From: Streptococcaceae bacterium | Lineage (GTDB): Bacteria; Bacillota; Bacilli; Lactobacillales; Streptococcaceae | Direction of reading: 5' to 3' | Length of the DNA stretch: 43,100 bases | NCBI GenBank assembly: GCA_022484805.1 | Contig: JAKVKP010000021.1 | Coordinates: 1-43,100 of the forward strand | Shown: in pieces, positions 25,300 to 33,166 of the stretch | Layout of the letters: every line of letters starts with the position of its first letter | Numbering within the stretch: the first letter of the stretch is position 1 | Notes under the pieces: generated by a model | What the model was told of the DNA's origin: nothing | The model's database searches: none | What the model saw: the letters and a program-made list of their open reading frames with translations, nothing else | Translations under genes and position numbers: made by a program

Positions 25300-25811
25300 C
25301 TAGCATTTATCATAGGTTAGCTGAGCGAACTGCCCAAATTGTTGGAGTTCACGTAACTCAAATTGACTACTGATTTCACTTTTTAAAAACAAAGGGATGC
25401 CCTTTCCAAGGATGATTGGTGCAATCTGTATAATTAAACAATCTATCATTTTGGCTTCAAGTAAAGGTGCTAGCAAGGTGTTGCCACCAACAATCCAATA
25501 TTTTGCTGAGCATCTAGCTGACTAACCAAATCGACAACTGAACAATCCACCGCTTTAAATCCTGCAACCGAAAAATTGGGCTCGTGCGTAAAAACAAAAT
25601 TTTGCGTGGTAGGATAGATACTTTCCACATTTTCTAAATGACTTATCTCATTAAAGGTCCTTTTACCCATCATTACGACATCCATTTCGTGATAAAATTT
25701 TTCATAATCAGTCTCTTCAGTCGTGCCAAATCGGTGAAGCCACTCCAAACTATGATTTTTATCAGCTAAATAGCCATCCATCGAAATGCAACCATAAAAA
25801 AACACCGTCAT
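25300..25811 (-). pseudogene. RibD C-terminal/dihydrofolate-reductase-like gene, frameshifted
   Basis: The frame starting at 25811 gives FYGCISMDGYLADKNHSLEW and MMGKRTFNEI, typical of the RibD_C/DHFR-like family, but stops at TPC after 113 aa. One base shift at about 25488 restores the family sequence IWIVGGNTLLAPLLEAKMID followed by APIILGKGIPLF, and continues to a stop at 25300-25302. The intact protein would be about 170 aa. So a single base is missing (or is a sequencing error) in the run near the IWIVGG codons. As it stands the cofactor-binding half is out of frame. Confidence 0.75.
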
Positions 25812-25911
25812 TTCCTGACCTCCATATTAAAAAATAAACAAAATCATTAATAATAAAATTACTTTTATCAAACATATCAAATCGCACAAGCTACCAAGCT
25901 AAACTATCAGT

Positions 25912-26472
25912 TTAGTACTTTCTAACTACTGGTGGTGTATAATTTTCAATAAAACGGTCAATTTCCGTTAAAGAATTAGAAAATAGAATTTTTTTACGAT
26001 CGGCTATCGACAAAAAATCTGAGGACACCATCTGATCATAAAAATTTTTGATTGGTTCATAGTAATCATTTTCATTAAAAAATACACAGGGATTATTATT
26101 TTGACCAACTCGCGCCCATGAAACGACCTCGGTAATTTCCTCTAATGTGCCTGGACCACCCGGTAATGCCAAACAGGCATCGCTTAATGACAGCATCTCC
26201 GCTTTGCGTTCAGACATTGATTCTACGACTCTCATTTCCGAGATATTAGGATGAGCCAATTCTCTTTCCTGCAAAAATGTCGGGATAATTCCAATAACCC
26301 TACCACTATTTTCTAAAACCGAATCTGCTAAAATGCCCATTAAACCAGCTTTTCCACCACCATATATTAATGTATTATTATTTCTCGCAATCCACTTTCC
26401 TAATTTAATCGCTGCTTGCTGATAAACTGGATTATTCCCTTTACTTGCACCACAGTATACTGCAATATTCAA
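25912..26472 (-). CDS. LOG-family phosphoribohydrolase (TIGR00730 type)
   Basis: A 186-aa LOG protein. The Rossmann-like N-terminus VYCGASKGN, GGGKAGLMG and the signature LPGGPGTLEE (PGGxGTxxE) are intact. Members hydrolyse nucleoside 5'-monophosphates such as AMP or cytokinin ribotides to base and ribose 5-phosphate. In bacteria the role is often purine nucleotide salvage or unclear. Single gene divergent from the MazG-like gene. Confidence 0.88.
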   Translation of the reverse strand: MNIAVYCGASKGNNPVYQQAAIKLGKWIARNNNTLIYGGGKAGLMGILADSVLENSGRVIGIIPTFLQERELAHPNISEMRVVESMSERKAEMLSLSDACLALPGGPGTLEEITEVVSWARVGQNNNPCVFFNENDYYEPIKNFYDQMVSSDFLSIADRKKILFSNSLTEIDRFIENYTPPVVRKY

Positions 26473-26594
26473 AAATATTTCCTCTTTTCTTTTTTTATCA
26501 ATTAATTATATTATATATTTAAGTGAATTTAAAAACGACCTTTGTTGTCACATTTTATTATTTTAAATTCTTATTAATAAGCTTGGAGGCTGAA

Positions 26595-26918
26595 ATGGAT
26601 ATTAATCATTATCAAAAATGGATTAGCGAATTTTATAAGAGTCGAGATTGGTACCAATACAATTCCTTTATCAGAAGTAATTTTTTAATGGAAGAAGTTG
26701 GAGAGGTTGCTCAGGCAATTAGAACAATTGAAATCGGTAGGGATCGCCCAGACGAAACTACACAAGATATGACGACTCAGCTCGCACACCTAACAGAGGA
26801 GCTTGGAGATGTTTTAGATAATGTCTTTATCCTGGCCGATAAATATGATATTTCACTTGAAGAAATCATGCAAAGTCACAAAACAAAATTAATCGAGCGC
26901 TATCAATTAGACAACTAA
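26595..26918 (+). CDS. MazG-like nucleotide pyrophosphohydrolase
   Basis: A 107-aa all-alpha NTP pyrophosphatase. The metal-binding pattern is visible: LMEEVGEVAQAI (ExxE) and LTEELGDVLDNVF (ExxD). It would hydrolyse a (d)NTP to the monophosphate, as a housekeeping or stress enzyme. The start at 26595 (MDINHYQ) has GGAGG 6 nt upstream. The longer frame from 26523 lacks a ribosome site. Confidence 0.8.
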   Translation: MDINHYQKWISEFYKSRDWYQYNSFIRSNFLMEEVGEVAQAIRTIEIGRDRPDETTQDMTTQLAHLTEELGDVLDNVFILADKYDISLEEIMQSHKTKLIERYQLDN

Positions 26919-26921
26919 AAT

Positions 26922-26950
26922 AAGGCAAAGGAACAACCCTTGCCTTAAAA
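26922..26950. terminator. Terminator hairpin between mazG-like and MFS genes
   Basis: AAGGCAAAGG pairs with CCCTTGCCTT around a short loop. T-runs follow mainly on the minus strand, so it ends the MFS transcript; it may also slow the converging mazG transcript. Confidence 0.55.
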
Positions 26951-26967
26951 AAATATAAATAATAAAA

Positions 26968-28359
26968 TTATTGATTAATCTTGTTTTGATAGGTATCTGT
27001 TTTAAACATAATAATAAATAAAACGAAAATAATAATAAATAAAACGAAAATAATAATACCAAGACCGCAAAACAATAATAGCGTATGATTCATACCTGTT
27101 TTAATATTGGGTGAGGCTGCGGAAATTAAGGCAACTATTGCCGTACCCAAGGCGCCTGCGAATTGTTGTGCTGTTTGAAAAATTGCGCTACCATCTGCTC
27201 GATTTTCGACATCCAAATGCGCCAAGGCAGAGGTATTCAAAACACCAAAACTCATCACACGACCAAGTGCAAAAACGACATATAAAATAGTCATTCCGAT
27301 AAAGCCCATATTTTCAGTCAAAATAGACATTAAAATAAGCGCTAATAAAAATAATGAATTTCCCAAATAAAGTGGGATTCTCTCACCTTTTTTATCGTAA
27401 ATTTTACCAAAAACTGGATTTAAAAGTCCTGCTAATAAGGTCCCAGGTAATAGCGAAAAACCTGCCAATAAACTAGAGACACCAAATCCAATTTGTAAGT
27501 AATTAGGAATAATAAAATTACCACCAATATTAGCAAATTGATAGAAAAAGAAAGGTATTAGCGCCATCAGAAAGCTTAGCTTGCCTAGCACTCGAATATT
27601 AAGAAATTCTGACTGACTGGTTAAACTACGCCAAATAAACAAACCAAGCGTGATTACAAAAACAATTAGTAATGTTATATTGAAATGACCACTTTCCAAC
27701 TCGGTTACCGTAATTAAAAGTGAAGTGAGAGCAACTGATAATAAAATAAATGCCAGAAAATCAAAATTAATATTTTTATGTGGTTTAGCAACCTTTTCAA
27801 AGCTAGAAAAGCCAAGCAATAATGCAACAACTGGAATTAATAATGTTGTATAAAAAATCATTCGCCAACCCAGAGTATCAATTAAAAGTCCACCATAAGT
27901 AGGCCCAATTGAAGGTGCTAGGCTTAGAATCATCGAAGCAAAGCCCATCCAGACACCAAGCTTTTTCATCGGAATGTGTTCTAAAATTAAATTAAACGTT
28001 AATGGTAATGAAATCCCCGCCCCAATGCCTTGTAAAATTCGGCCAAGCAATAATATTTCAAAATTTTGTGCCGTACCGCCAACTAAGGTTCCGACAATAA
28101 ATATAACGACACTAGTCAAAAAAAGTGTTCGATTCATAAATCTTTTATAGAGAAATGAGCTTAGGGTCATTACAATTGCCACCGCTAGTAAATAAGCCGT
28201 AGTCACCCAAGAAATAGTACCCATACTGATATTAAATACTTTTGTTAATTCAGGGAAAGTCACATTCATTGCTGTTTCACTCATGATTCCGCCAAATCCC
28301 ATTAAAGCAGCCGCAATAATCGTTAATTTTGTTTGGACTGCTATTTTTTCACTACTCAT
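26968..28359 (-). CDS. MFS drug efflux transporter, DHA2 (14-helix) family
   Basis: A 463-aa EmrB/QacA-type proton antiporter with about 14 helices. Seen are the motif-C region GRILQGIGAGISLPL, GPTYGGLLIDTLGWRMIFY and ALGTAIVALISA. The start at 28359 (MSSEK) has GGGG 6 nt upstream. It overlaps the stop of the MarR gene by 8 bp and is co-translated with it. The C-terminal tail carries an exact 21-bp tandem duplication, lengthening a hydrophobic FVLFII segment. Likely regulated by the MarR protein. Confidence 0.88.
   Translation of the reverse strand: MSSEKIAVQTKLTIIAAALMGFGGIMSETAMNVTFPELTKVFNISMGTISWVTTAYLLAVAIVMTLSSFLYKRFMNRTLFLTSVVIFIVGTLVGGTAQNFEILLLGRILQGIGAGISLPLTFNLILEHIPMKKLGVWMGFASMILSLAPSIGPTYGGLLIDTLGWRMIFYTTLLIPVVALLLGFSSFEKVAKPHKNINFDFLAFILLSVALTSLLITVTELESGHFNITLLIVFVITLGLFIWRSLTSQSEFLNIRVLGKLSFLMALIPFFFYQFANIGGNFIIPNYLQIGFGVSSLLAGFSLLPGTLLAGLLNPVFGKIYDKKGERIPLYLGNSLFLLALILMSILTENMGFIGMTILYVVFALGRVMSFGVLNTSALAHLDVENRADGSAIFQTAQQFAGALGTAIVALISAASPNIKTGMNHTLLLFCGLGIIIFVLFIIIFVLFIIMFKTDTYQNKINQ
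27010..27051. repeat. 21-bp perfect tandem duplication inside the MFS gene
   Basis: 27010-27030 and 27031-27051 are identical, and AATAAT after them begins a third partial copy. In frame it repeats seven hydrophobic residues (I-I-F-V-L-F-I) near the C-terminus. Confidence 0.85.
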
Positions 28360-28771
28360 CAATTTCCCCAACTTTCTTTAAAAAACGAGTTAAGCTCAAT
28401 AATTCTTCATCTGACAAACCTTTGGTCAATCGATCGTGCGTATTCATCGTGTAGGCTTGAGCAATATCTATTAACTCATCAGCCTTTGCAGTTAATTGAA
28501 TACAACGTAGGCGCTTATCACTATCACTTATCTTGCGCGTAATAAAACCATTTTTTTCCATTCTGCCTAATAATACTGATACAGTAGAGGGTTTTAAGTA
28601 AAATTCTTCTTCAATATCCTTTTGCACCATCAGCTGTGACTTATTTCTGGCTAAAAAATCAATTATCATCATTTGTGACCCTGTCAAATTAAACTGTTTC
28701 GCATATTTATCCAATTTACGAGATAAATTAATCGATGCAATTTTAAGCAGTCTTCCAATATTTTCACTCAA
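28352..28771 (-). CDS. MarR-family transcriptional regulator
   Basis: About 139 aa winged-helix MarR regulator. The DNA-binding part is YLKPSTVSVLLGRMEKNGFI, followed by the wing DKRLRCIQLT. The start is uncertain: TTG at 28771 (SENIGRLL) has AAGGTGG 8 nt upstream and is preferred over the TTG at 28789. It is the first gene of an operon with the MFS exporter. An operator candidate overlaps its promoter. Confidence 0.85.
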   Translation of the reverse strand: MSENIGRLLKIASINLSRKLDKYAKQFNLTGSQMMIIDFLARNKSQLMVQKDIEEEFYLKPSTVSVLLGRMEKNGFITRKISDSDKRLRCIQLTAKADELIDIAQAYTMNTHDRLTKGLSDEELLSLTRFLKKVGEIDE

Positions 28772-28806
28772 TCTCCCAACCACCTTCAATTTTTTTGTAC
28801 TTTAAA

Positions 28807-28839
28807 AGTATATGCCTAATATTTTAGTTAGTCAACTAA
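28807..28839 (-). promoter_or_regulatory. Promoter of marR-MFS with MarR operator candidate
   Basis: Minus-strand TTGACT (28830-28835), 17 bp and TATACT (28807-28812). The -35 lies inside the palindrome TTAGTT-AGTC-AACTAA (28824-28839), the expected layout for MarR autorepression. Confidence 0.65.
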
Positions 28840-28857
28840 GTATTTTTGAATAATAAA

Positions 28858-28883
28858 AAAACCAGTCAATTAAGTTCTGGTTT
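28858..28883 (-). terminator. Terminator of the small membrane protein gene
   Basis: On the minus strand AAACCAG...CTGGTTT is followed by TTTTATT, 30 bp after the small open frame at 28912. Confidence 0.55.
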
Positions 28884-28911
28884 CTTTAATCAATCTATTT
28901 GTGACACTATA

Positions 28912-29019
28912 TTAATCATTTGATTCTTGATTATTATTACTCTCAATTTGCTTGGTCCACCATTTACATAAAATCATTACTAATGATACACTTATTGTCC
29001 CAAATACTAAGCAAATCAT
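28912..29019 (-). CDS. Small membrane protein (35 aa), unknown
   Basis: ATG at 29019 to TAA at 28912. The product begins MICLVFGTISVSLVMILCKW, one membrane helix, followed by a polar tail WTKQIESNNNQESND. GGAAG lies about 10 nt before the ATG, and a terminator follows directly. This arrangement suggests a real short gene in the 460-bp gap between marR and the SDR gene. I do not recognise a family. It could be a stress-type small membrane peptide. Confidence 0.45.
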   Translation of the reverse strand: MICLVFGTISVSLVMILCKWWTKQIESNNNQESND

Positions 29020-29248
29020 AATTCAATCGCTTCCTTTTTAATAATATTTATTTGCTTACTCAATAATATCAATATATTACAAATGTTCTAATTCTAAAAT
29101 CCGTCCAAAGAACGATTTTCGTCTAAGTATTACTTAAAGAAATAATTGTAAGCAACAAACCAAGCATTTAACAATTTGTTTGTTTGTCAAAACATAAAAA
29201 TTGTGAGACGATGAGAAAAGAAAATAGTAAGAGAGGATTGTGAGCTAA

Positions 29249-30004
29249 ATGGATTTAAAATTAACGAATAAAACAGCGCTCGTTATAGCATCAAGTGACG
29301 GCTTAGGTAAAGCAATTGCTCAAGAGTTGGCAAATGAAGGTGCTAATGTAATGCTTGCTAGTCGAAATCAAGCAAAATTGGCAAGTGCAGTTCAGGAAAT
29401 TCAAAAAACTGCTGTGGGAAAAGTAGATTATACCACTTTCGATCAGACAAGCTTAGAAAGCATTGAAAGCCTCATTGCACAAACTCGACAAAAATTTGGG
29501 AAAATAGAAATTTTAGTAAATAATTCCGGCGGTCCTAAATCAGGTAAATTTGAGGATTTCAATGAACAGGATTGGCAAGATGCTTATGAACTAACACTAT
29601 TAAGCTATATTCGAATCATTCGGGCAGTATTGCCTGATTTAAAAGCAACTCAGGGCAGAATACTGAACAATACCTCTAGCTCAGTCAAAGAACCAATCGT
29701 CGGTATTACGCTATCTAATGTTTTTAGAATGGGTATTTCCGGTCTTTCCAAAACCCTTTCTCAGGAATTGGCAAAGGATGGCATTTTAGTTAATACCATT
29801 GGTGCTGGCCGTTTTAATACAGAACGCTTAAAGGCACTACATAGTGACGAAAGTAATGAGGCGGCGCAAAAACAAATACCACTCGGCAGAAATGGTGAAC
29901 CTGAAGAATTTGCAAAAGTGGCTACTTTTTTAGTTTCTGGCGCGAATAGCTATATGACTGGACAGACAATTTTGGTTGAGGGCGGTTTAGTTAAATCTTT
30001 TTAA
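29249..30004 (+). CDS. SDR-family oxidoreductase lacking the canonical catalytic Tyr
   Basis: A 251-aa short-chain dehydrogenase. The cofactor loop is ASSDGLGKA (14-22), NNSGG replaces NNAG (91-95), and serines 143-145 mark the usual catalytic Ser. At the position of YxxxK the protein reads S156-N-V-F-R160, so both the Tyr and the Lys are replaced. The C-terminus TGQTILVEGGL is normal. This is a known divergent SDR subgroup in Bacillota with unclear activity; it could bind cofactor without standard chemistry. Confidence 0.75.
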   Translation: MDLKLTNKTALVIASSDGLGKAIAQELANEGANVMLASRNQAKLASAVQEIQKTAVGKVDYTTFDQTSLESIESLIAQTRQKFGKIEILVNNSGGPKSGKFEDFNEQDWQDAYELTLLSYIRIIRAVLPDLKATQGRILNNTSSSVKEPIVGITLSNVFRMGISGLSKTLSQELAKDGILVNTIGAGRFNTERLKALHSDESNEAAQKQIPLGRNGEPEEFAKVATFLVSGANSYMTGQTILVEGGLVKSF

Positions 30005-30043
30005 CGACAGCATTCTACGCTTCACTAAAAAATTAATAAAAAA

Positions 30044-30088
30044 AACGCACAAAGCCTAATTATACGGTAGGGCTCAATGCGTTTTCTT
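30044..30088 (+). terminator. Terminator of the SDR gene
   Basis: AACGCA pairs with TGCGTT, and AGCCTA with TAGGGCT inside, followed by TTTTCTTATTTT. Confidence 0.65.
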
Positions 30089-30136
30089 ATTTTAAAGACT
30101 TTTCAAACACCGTTAACAGAAAATATTTTCATTAAT

Positions 30137-30655
30137 CTATACGGTTATTTTTTCAAAAATCAAATCCCTTTGTAAATCAGTTCCAACTAAAAAGTGATGT
30201 GCGCCTACTTCTTTAAAACCAAACCTACTGTAAAAATGTTGTGCATCTATATTATTTTCCCAGACACCTAACCAAATTATTGTTTTATTAGTATTCTTTG
30301 CCAAGCTTTCGGCCTGATTTAATAATCTTCTCCCTAACCCCAGACGTTTATAACTTGATAGAATGTAAATTCTTTCAATTTCTAGTGAGCTATTGCCTCT
30401 ATCTTCTGTTTGGGCATCATCTACATTTACCTTTAAATAACCAGCTAATTGATGCTTATAATAAATAAAATAAAAAAATGAATTTGAATTTATTATTTCG
30501 TCAGATAATTTTTCTAGATTACAGCTTTCGGTAAAATATTGCTTTAAATCAGCCTCTGAGTTACTTTCACCAAATGTATCTTTAAACGTTTCAATCGTGA
30601 TTTTTTGTAACGTCCTTACATCCTCTATGCCAATTTGATTAATTTCTATAGTCAC
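30137..30655 (-). CDS. GNAT acetyltransferase, PaiA (spermidine/spermine N-acetyltransferase)-like
   Basis: About 172 aa. The N-terminal ETFKDTFGESNSEADLKQYF and C-terminal YSRFGFKEVGAHHFLVGTD resemble PaiA-type polyamine/amine acetyltransferases. The acetyl-CoA loop is SSYKRLGLGRRLL. The start is taken as GTG at 30655, 6 nt after GGAGGAG; the earlier TTG/GTG codons at 30673/30670 overlap that ribosome site. A promoter about 150 nt upstream is followed by a terminator-like hairpin within the leader. Confidence 0.75.
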   Translation of the reverse strand: MTIEINQIGIEDVRTLQKITIETFKDTFGESNSEADLKQYFTESCNLEKLSDEIINSNSFFYFIYYKHQLAGYLKVNVDDAQTEDRGNSSLEIERIYILSSYKRLGLGRRLLNQAESLAKNTNKTIIWLGVWENNIDAQHFYSRFGFKEVGAHHFLVGTDLQRDLIFEKITV

Positions 30656-30731
30656 TTGCTTCTCCTCCACCAATTTTTGATATCCGCAATTAAAATTTCA
30701 CCTGCCAAACCGATTATTTATTCTCGTAAAG

Positions 30732-30778
30732 ACAAAAAAACAGAAACAGTTTCTTCTAAGACCTAACGAAACTGTTCT
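30732..30778 (-). terminator. Leader terminator (attenuator or sRNA end) before the PaiA-like gene
   Basis: Minus-strand stem AACAGTTTC...GAAACTGTT (with flanking CAG/CTG) is followed by seven T. It lies between the promoter at 30811-30839 and the GTG start at 30655, so most transcripts may stop after about 70 nt. Confidence 0.6.
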
Positions 30779-30810
30779 GCTTACCCGGTGGCAAATAGAC
30801 TTATTGATTC

Positions 30811-30839
30811 ATTATAATTAATTAATAATTATATTTCAA
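30811..30839 (-). promoter_or_regulatory. Promoter upstream of the PaiA-like gene
   Basis: TTGAAA (30834-30839), a 17-bp spacer and TATAAT (30811-30816) on the minus strand. The hexamers are near consensus. Confidence 0.65.
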
Positions 30840-30933
30840 TATCTTTTATTTTAGATTGTAAGTAAGTTTTTTAGATTGTTAATCAAATAGTTTTAAGTTA
30901 TACTTTATCATTATTTAGAAATGAGGTTTATTT

Positions 30934-31500
30934 ATGAAAATTCGTATTGCAACACCTAAGGACAGTGCTGCGCTCATCGCAATTTACGCGCCATATGTTA
31001 CTAATACTACGATTTCCTTTGAATATGAGGTACCTTCAATCGAAGAATTCGCCGAAAGAATTGAAAATACTCTAGAAAAATATCCTTATCTCGTTTTAGA
31101 AGAAAATGATGAGATTATTGGCTATGCTTATGCTGGTGCTTATAATAAGCGGACAGCATATGACTGGTCTTGCGAAATTTCAATCTATATTCGTCAAGAT
31201 AATCAAAGTCACGGCGCAGGAACTATACTTTATCTTGTCTTAGAGGATATTTTAAAACAACAGCATATTACGACAATCGTTTCTTGCATTACAGAAGGTA
31301 ACCAAAAAAGTGAAATCTTTCATCAAAAGCATGACTTTAAAAAAGTAGCTTTATTCAATAATATTGGCTATAAATTTGATAAATGGCATCACGTCATTTG
31401 GATGCAAAAAAACTTAATCTCTGAAACCCAAACCGTTCAGCCTTTTCAACAATTTACGCCAAGTTTCTTTCAGAAAAGTATCGATACATTCAGACGCTAG
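30934..31500 (+). CDS. GNAT acetyltransferase, phosphinothricin/methionine-sulfoximine type
   Basis: A 188-aa N-acetyltransferase of the Pat/MnaT (YncA) group. It starts IRIATPKDSAALIAIYAPYV with NTTISFEYEVPS, and has RTAYDWSCEISIYIRQD and a variant acetyl-CoA loop SHGAGTILY. Family members acetylate phosphinothricin, methionine sulfoximine or related amino acids. The real substrate here is unknown. Two direct copies of TTTAGATTGT upstream (30850-30882) may matter for regulation. Confidence 0.8.
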   Translation: MKIRIATPKDSAALIAIYAPYVTNTTISFEYEVPSIEEFAERIENTLEKYPYLVLEENDEIIGYAYAGAYNKRTAYDWSCEISIYIRQDNQSHGAGTILYLVLEDILKQQHITTIVSCITEGNQKSEIFHQKHDFKKVALFNNIGYKFDKWHHVIWMQKNLISETQTVQPFQQFTPSFFQKSIDTFRR

Positions 31501-31594
31501 TGTATAAAGGTATTTATTGACTTTTTTATCGATTAATAACGTAAAAATTCAAGCGTGAAATTGATTAATGTTGCTTGCAGATTATTAATTAAAC

Positions 31595-31972
31595 TCAATC
31601 CACCATATAAAGTAATGAATCCATTAAATATTCATTAATTCTATAACCCATCGCTTCTTTATAATAATTTTTATAATCTAGTTCAACAATACGAAGAATT
31701 TCTTGAGTCTCTATTTCATCATCATCATTTTCAAAAATAAAAAAATTTAATAATTGTAGCTTAGAATCAATTCCTAAGATTTTCGGATACAATTGCCAAA
31801 AATTACTTTGGTTGAACTGGCTAATCAATGATAAAAAATCATGCTTCATGCTTGATATATAATTCTTGAAATCTTGATTGTTCCCATTCTCACACATCTG
31901 ATTAATCATTAAATCAAATTTAGAAAGATAAGAAATTTGGAATTCTTCTAGAGATAATTGATGCTCAGTCAT
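31595..31972 (-). CDS. Hypothetical protein at the end of the pilus operon
   Basis: A 125-aa acidic, mostly helical protein without signal peptide or membrane segment. I recognise no family. AAGGAGG stands 5 nt before the ATG at 31972, and the sortase gene ends 22 bp upstream, so it belongs to the pilus operon. The run ENDDDEIETQEIL is strongly acidic. It could be a cytoplasmic accessory of the pilus system or an unrelated passenger. Confidence 0.65.
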   Translation of the reverse strand: MTEHQLSLEEFQISYLSKFDLMINQMCENGNNQDFKNYISSMKHDFLSLISQFNQSNFWQLYPKILGIDSKLQLLNFFIFENDDDEIETQEILRIVELDYKNYYKEAMGYRINEYLMDSLLYMVD

Positions 31973-31994
31973 AAATCCTCCTTTTAACAAATAA

Positions 31995-33164
31995 TTAATG
32001 AAGTCGTATTATATTTTCGCCTATTACTTCAAAGCTTTTAATAGAATGCTTAGATTGTTTTATCACTAAGTCTTTTTGATGTAATTTATTTTGTCCGACA
32101 ATAATAATCAAAGCATTGTCGCCTGTTTTAAGGCAATAAAGCATTTTAGGCAGATTATCAATTTCATAATTTCCCAATGAATCAGGCGTTAATTCAATTG
32201 GTTTTCCTTGTCGCTTCATCGCTTTCTTTCCATTATTAGAATATAAAAATAATGATTGAATAGCTGCCATATCATTCTCATCCAATACTCGAAGCTGAAG
32301 TTTAAACGATTCTTTGGCTAATAGATAATGATAGATTAGTCGATAAAGTAACCAAAGCATTAACAAAATAAAGATTACTAAGCAAACTAGCATTATGATT
32401 TGAATCAAAGTTCTATTATTATCACTCTGATTTACCTTTTTTTGGACATTCTCTGTATAAGGTACGCGTGTCCCCGTCACTAATAATCGATGGGAATTAA
32501 TCATATACGGTGTACAGGTTAACAAAGTTACTAAATCCTTGCCTGATTCAATTTTTAAGACATCGGTTTGATTTGGCGTGACTGTCTCAATTTTCGTAAC
32601 TTGATAGGCCAATTTTTGTCCCAAAACCTGTAAAACAAAAATATCACCCTGATTAAGCTTTGGTAAATCTGTAAATAATTCTCGATTTGGTAGACCACGG
32701 TGCGCTGATATAACAGAATGTGTATTCTCCCCACCTAAAGGATAAGAGGTGCCATCTAAAACCGTTGCCCCAATTTCTAATAAATCATTATTAGTTTTAT
32801 CAAACAATGGTATCTTAAGATTAATTTTTGGAATACTGATTGAACCCAATAGATGAGCCTTATAATAGTCTTTGGAAACCAGATTTGTCGCTTGTTCATT
32901 GAATGGATCTGTCGCTGGTGTTAAACCTTGCTTAGCTAATTCTTTATTTTTAGCCTGTAATTTTTTTTGCTGCCCCTCAAAATTTTGTTTTAATTCCTTG
33001 GCATAGTTCGAGGCTCTCACATTATCGAGATAATTATTTAATGCGCTGATATAAAAAGGATAGAGCATAATTAATACGCCACATAAAAACAAAAAATAAA
33101 TCAATAAATTGATTAATAATTTTTTTCGACCCTTTTTTAATTGCTTCCTATTTTTTTTAATCAT
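31995..33164 (-). CDS. srtC: Class C (pilin-polymerising) sortase with C-terminal extension
   Basis: A 389-aa transpeptidase that joins pilin subunits through their LPxTG signals. It has an N-terminal membrane helix (17-38), the class C lid motif TDPF (D86-F88), and the catalytic triad H155 (SAHRG), C217 (TLLTCTPY) and R226 (NSHRLLVTG). A second membrane helix (252-276) follows. Beyond it the protein continues for about 110 residues (SFKLQLRVLDE..., LGNYEIDNLPKMLY). Class C sortases usually end shortly after the second helix, at about 280-300 aa. The gene starts 2 bp after the preceding sortase, with AGAGGT before ATG. Confidence 0.88.
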   Translation of the reverse strand: MIKKNRKQLKKGRKKLLINLLIYFLFLCGVLIMLYPFYISALNNYLDNVRASNYAKELKQNFEGQQKKLQAKNKELAKQGLTPATDPFNEQATNLVSKDYYKAHLLGSISIPKINLKIPLFDKTNNDLLEIGATVLDGTSYPLGGENTHSVISAHRGLPNRELFTDLPKLNQGDIFVLQVLGQKLAYQVTKIETVTPNQTDVLKIESGKDLVTLLTCTPYMINSHRLLVTGTRVPYTENVQKKVNQSDNNRTLIQIIMLVCLVIFILLMLWLLYRLIYHYLLAKESFKLQLRVLDENDMAAIQSLFLYSNNGKKAMKRQGKPIELTPDSLGNYEIDNLPKMLYCLKTGDNALIIIVGQNKLHQKDLVIKQSKHSIKSFEVIGENIIRLH

Positions 33165-33166
33165 GA

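Noticed and set aside
30732..30810. T-box leader before the acetyltransferase
   Set aside because: No AGGGTGG-N-ACCGCG box or specifier stem; the transcript before the terminator is far too short.
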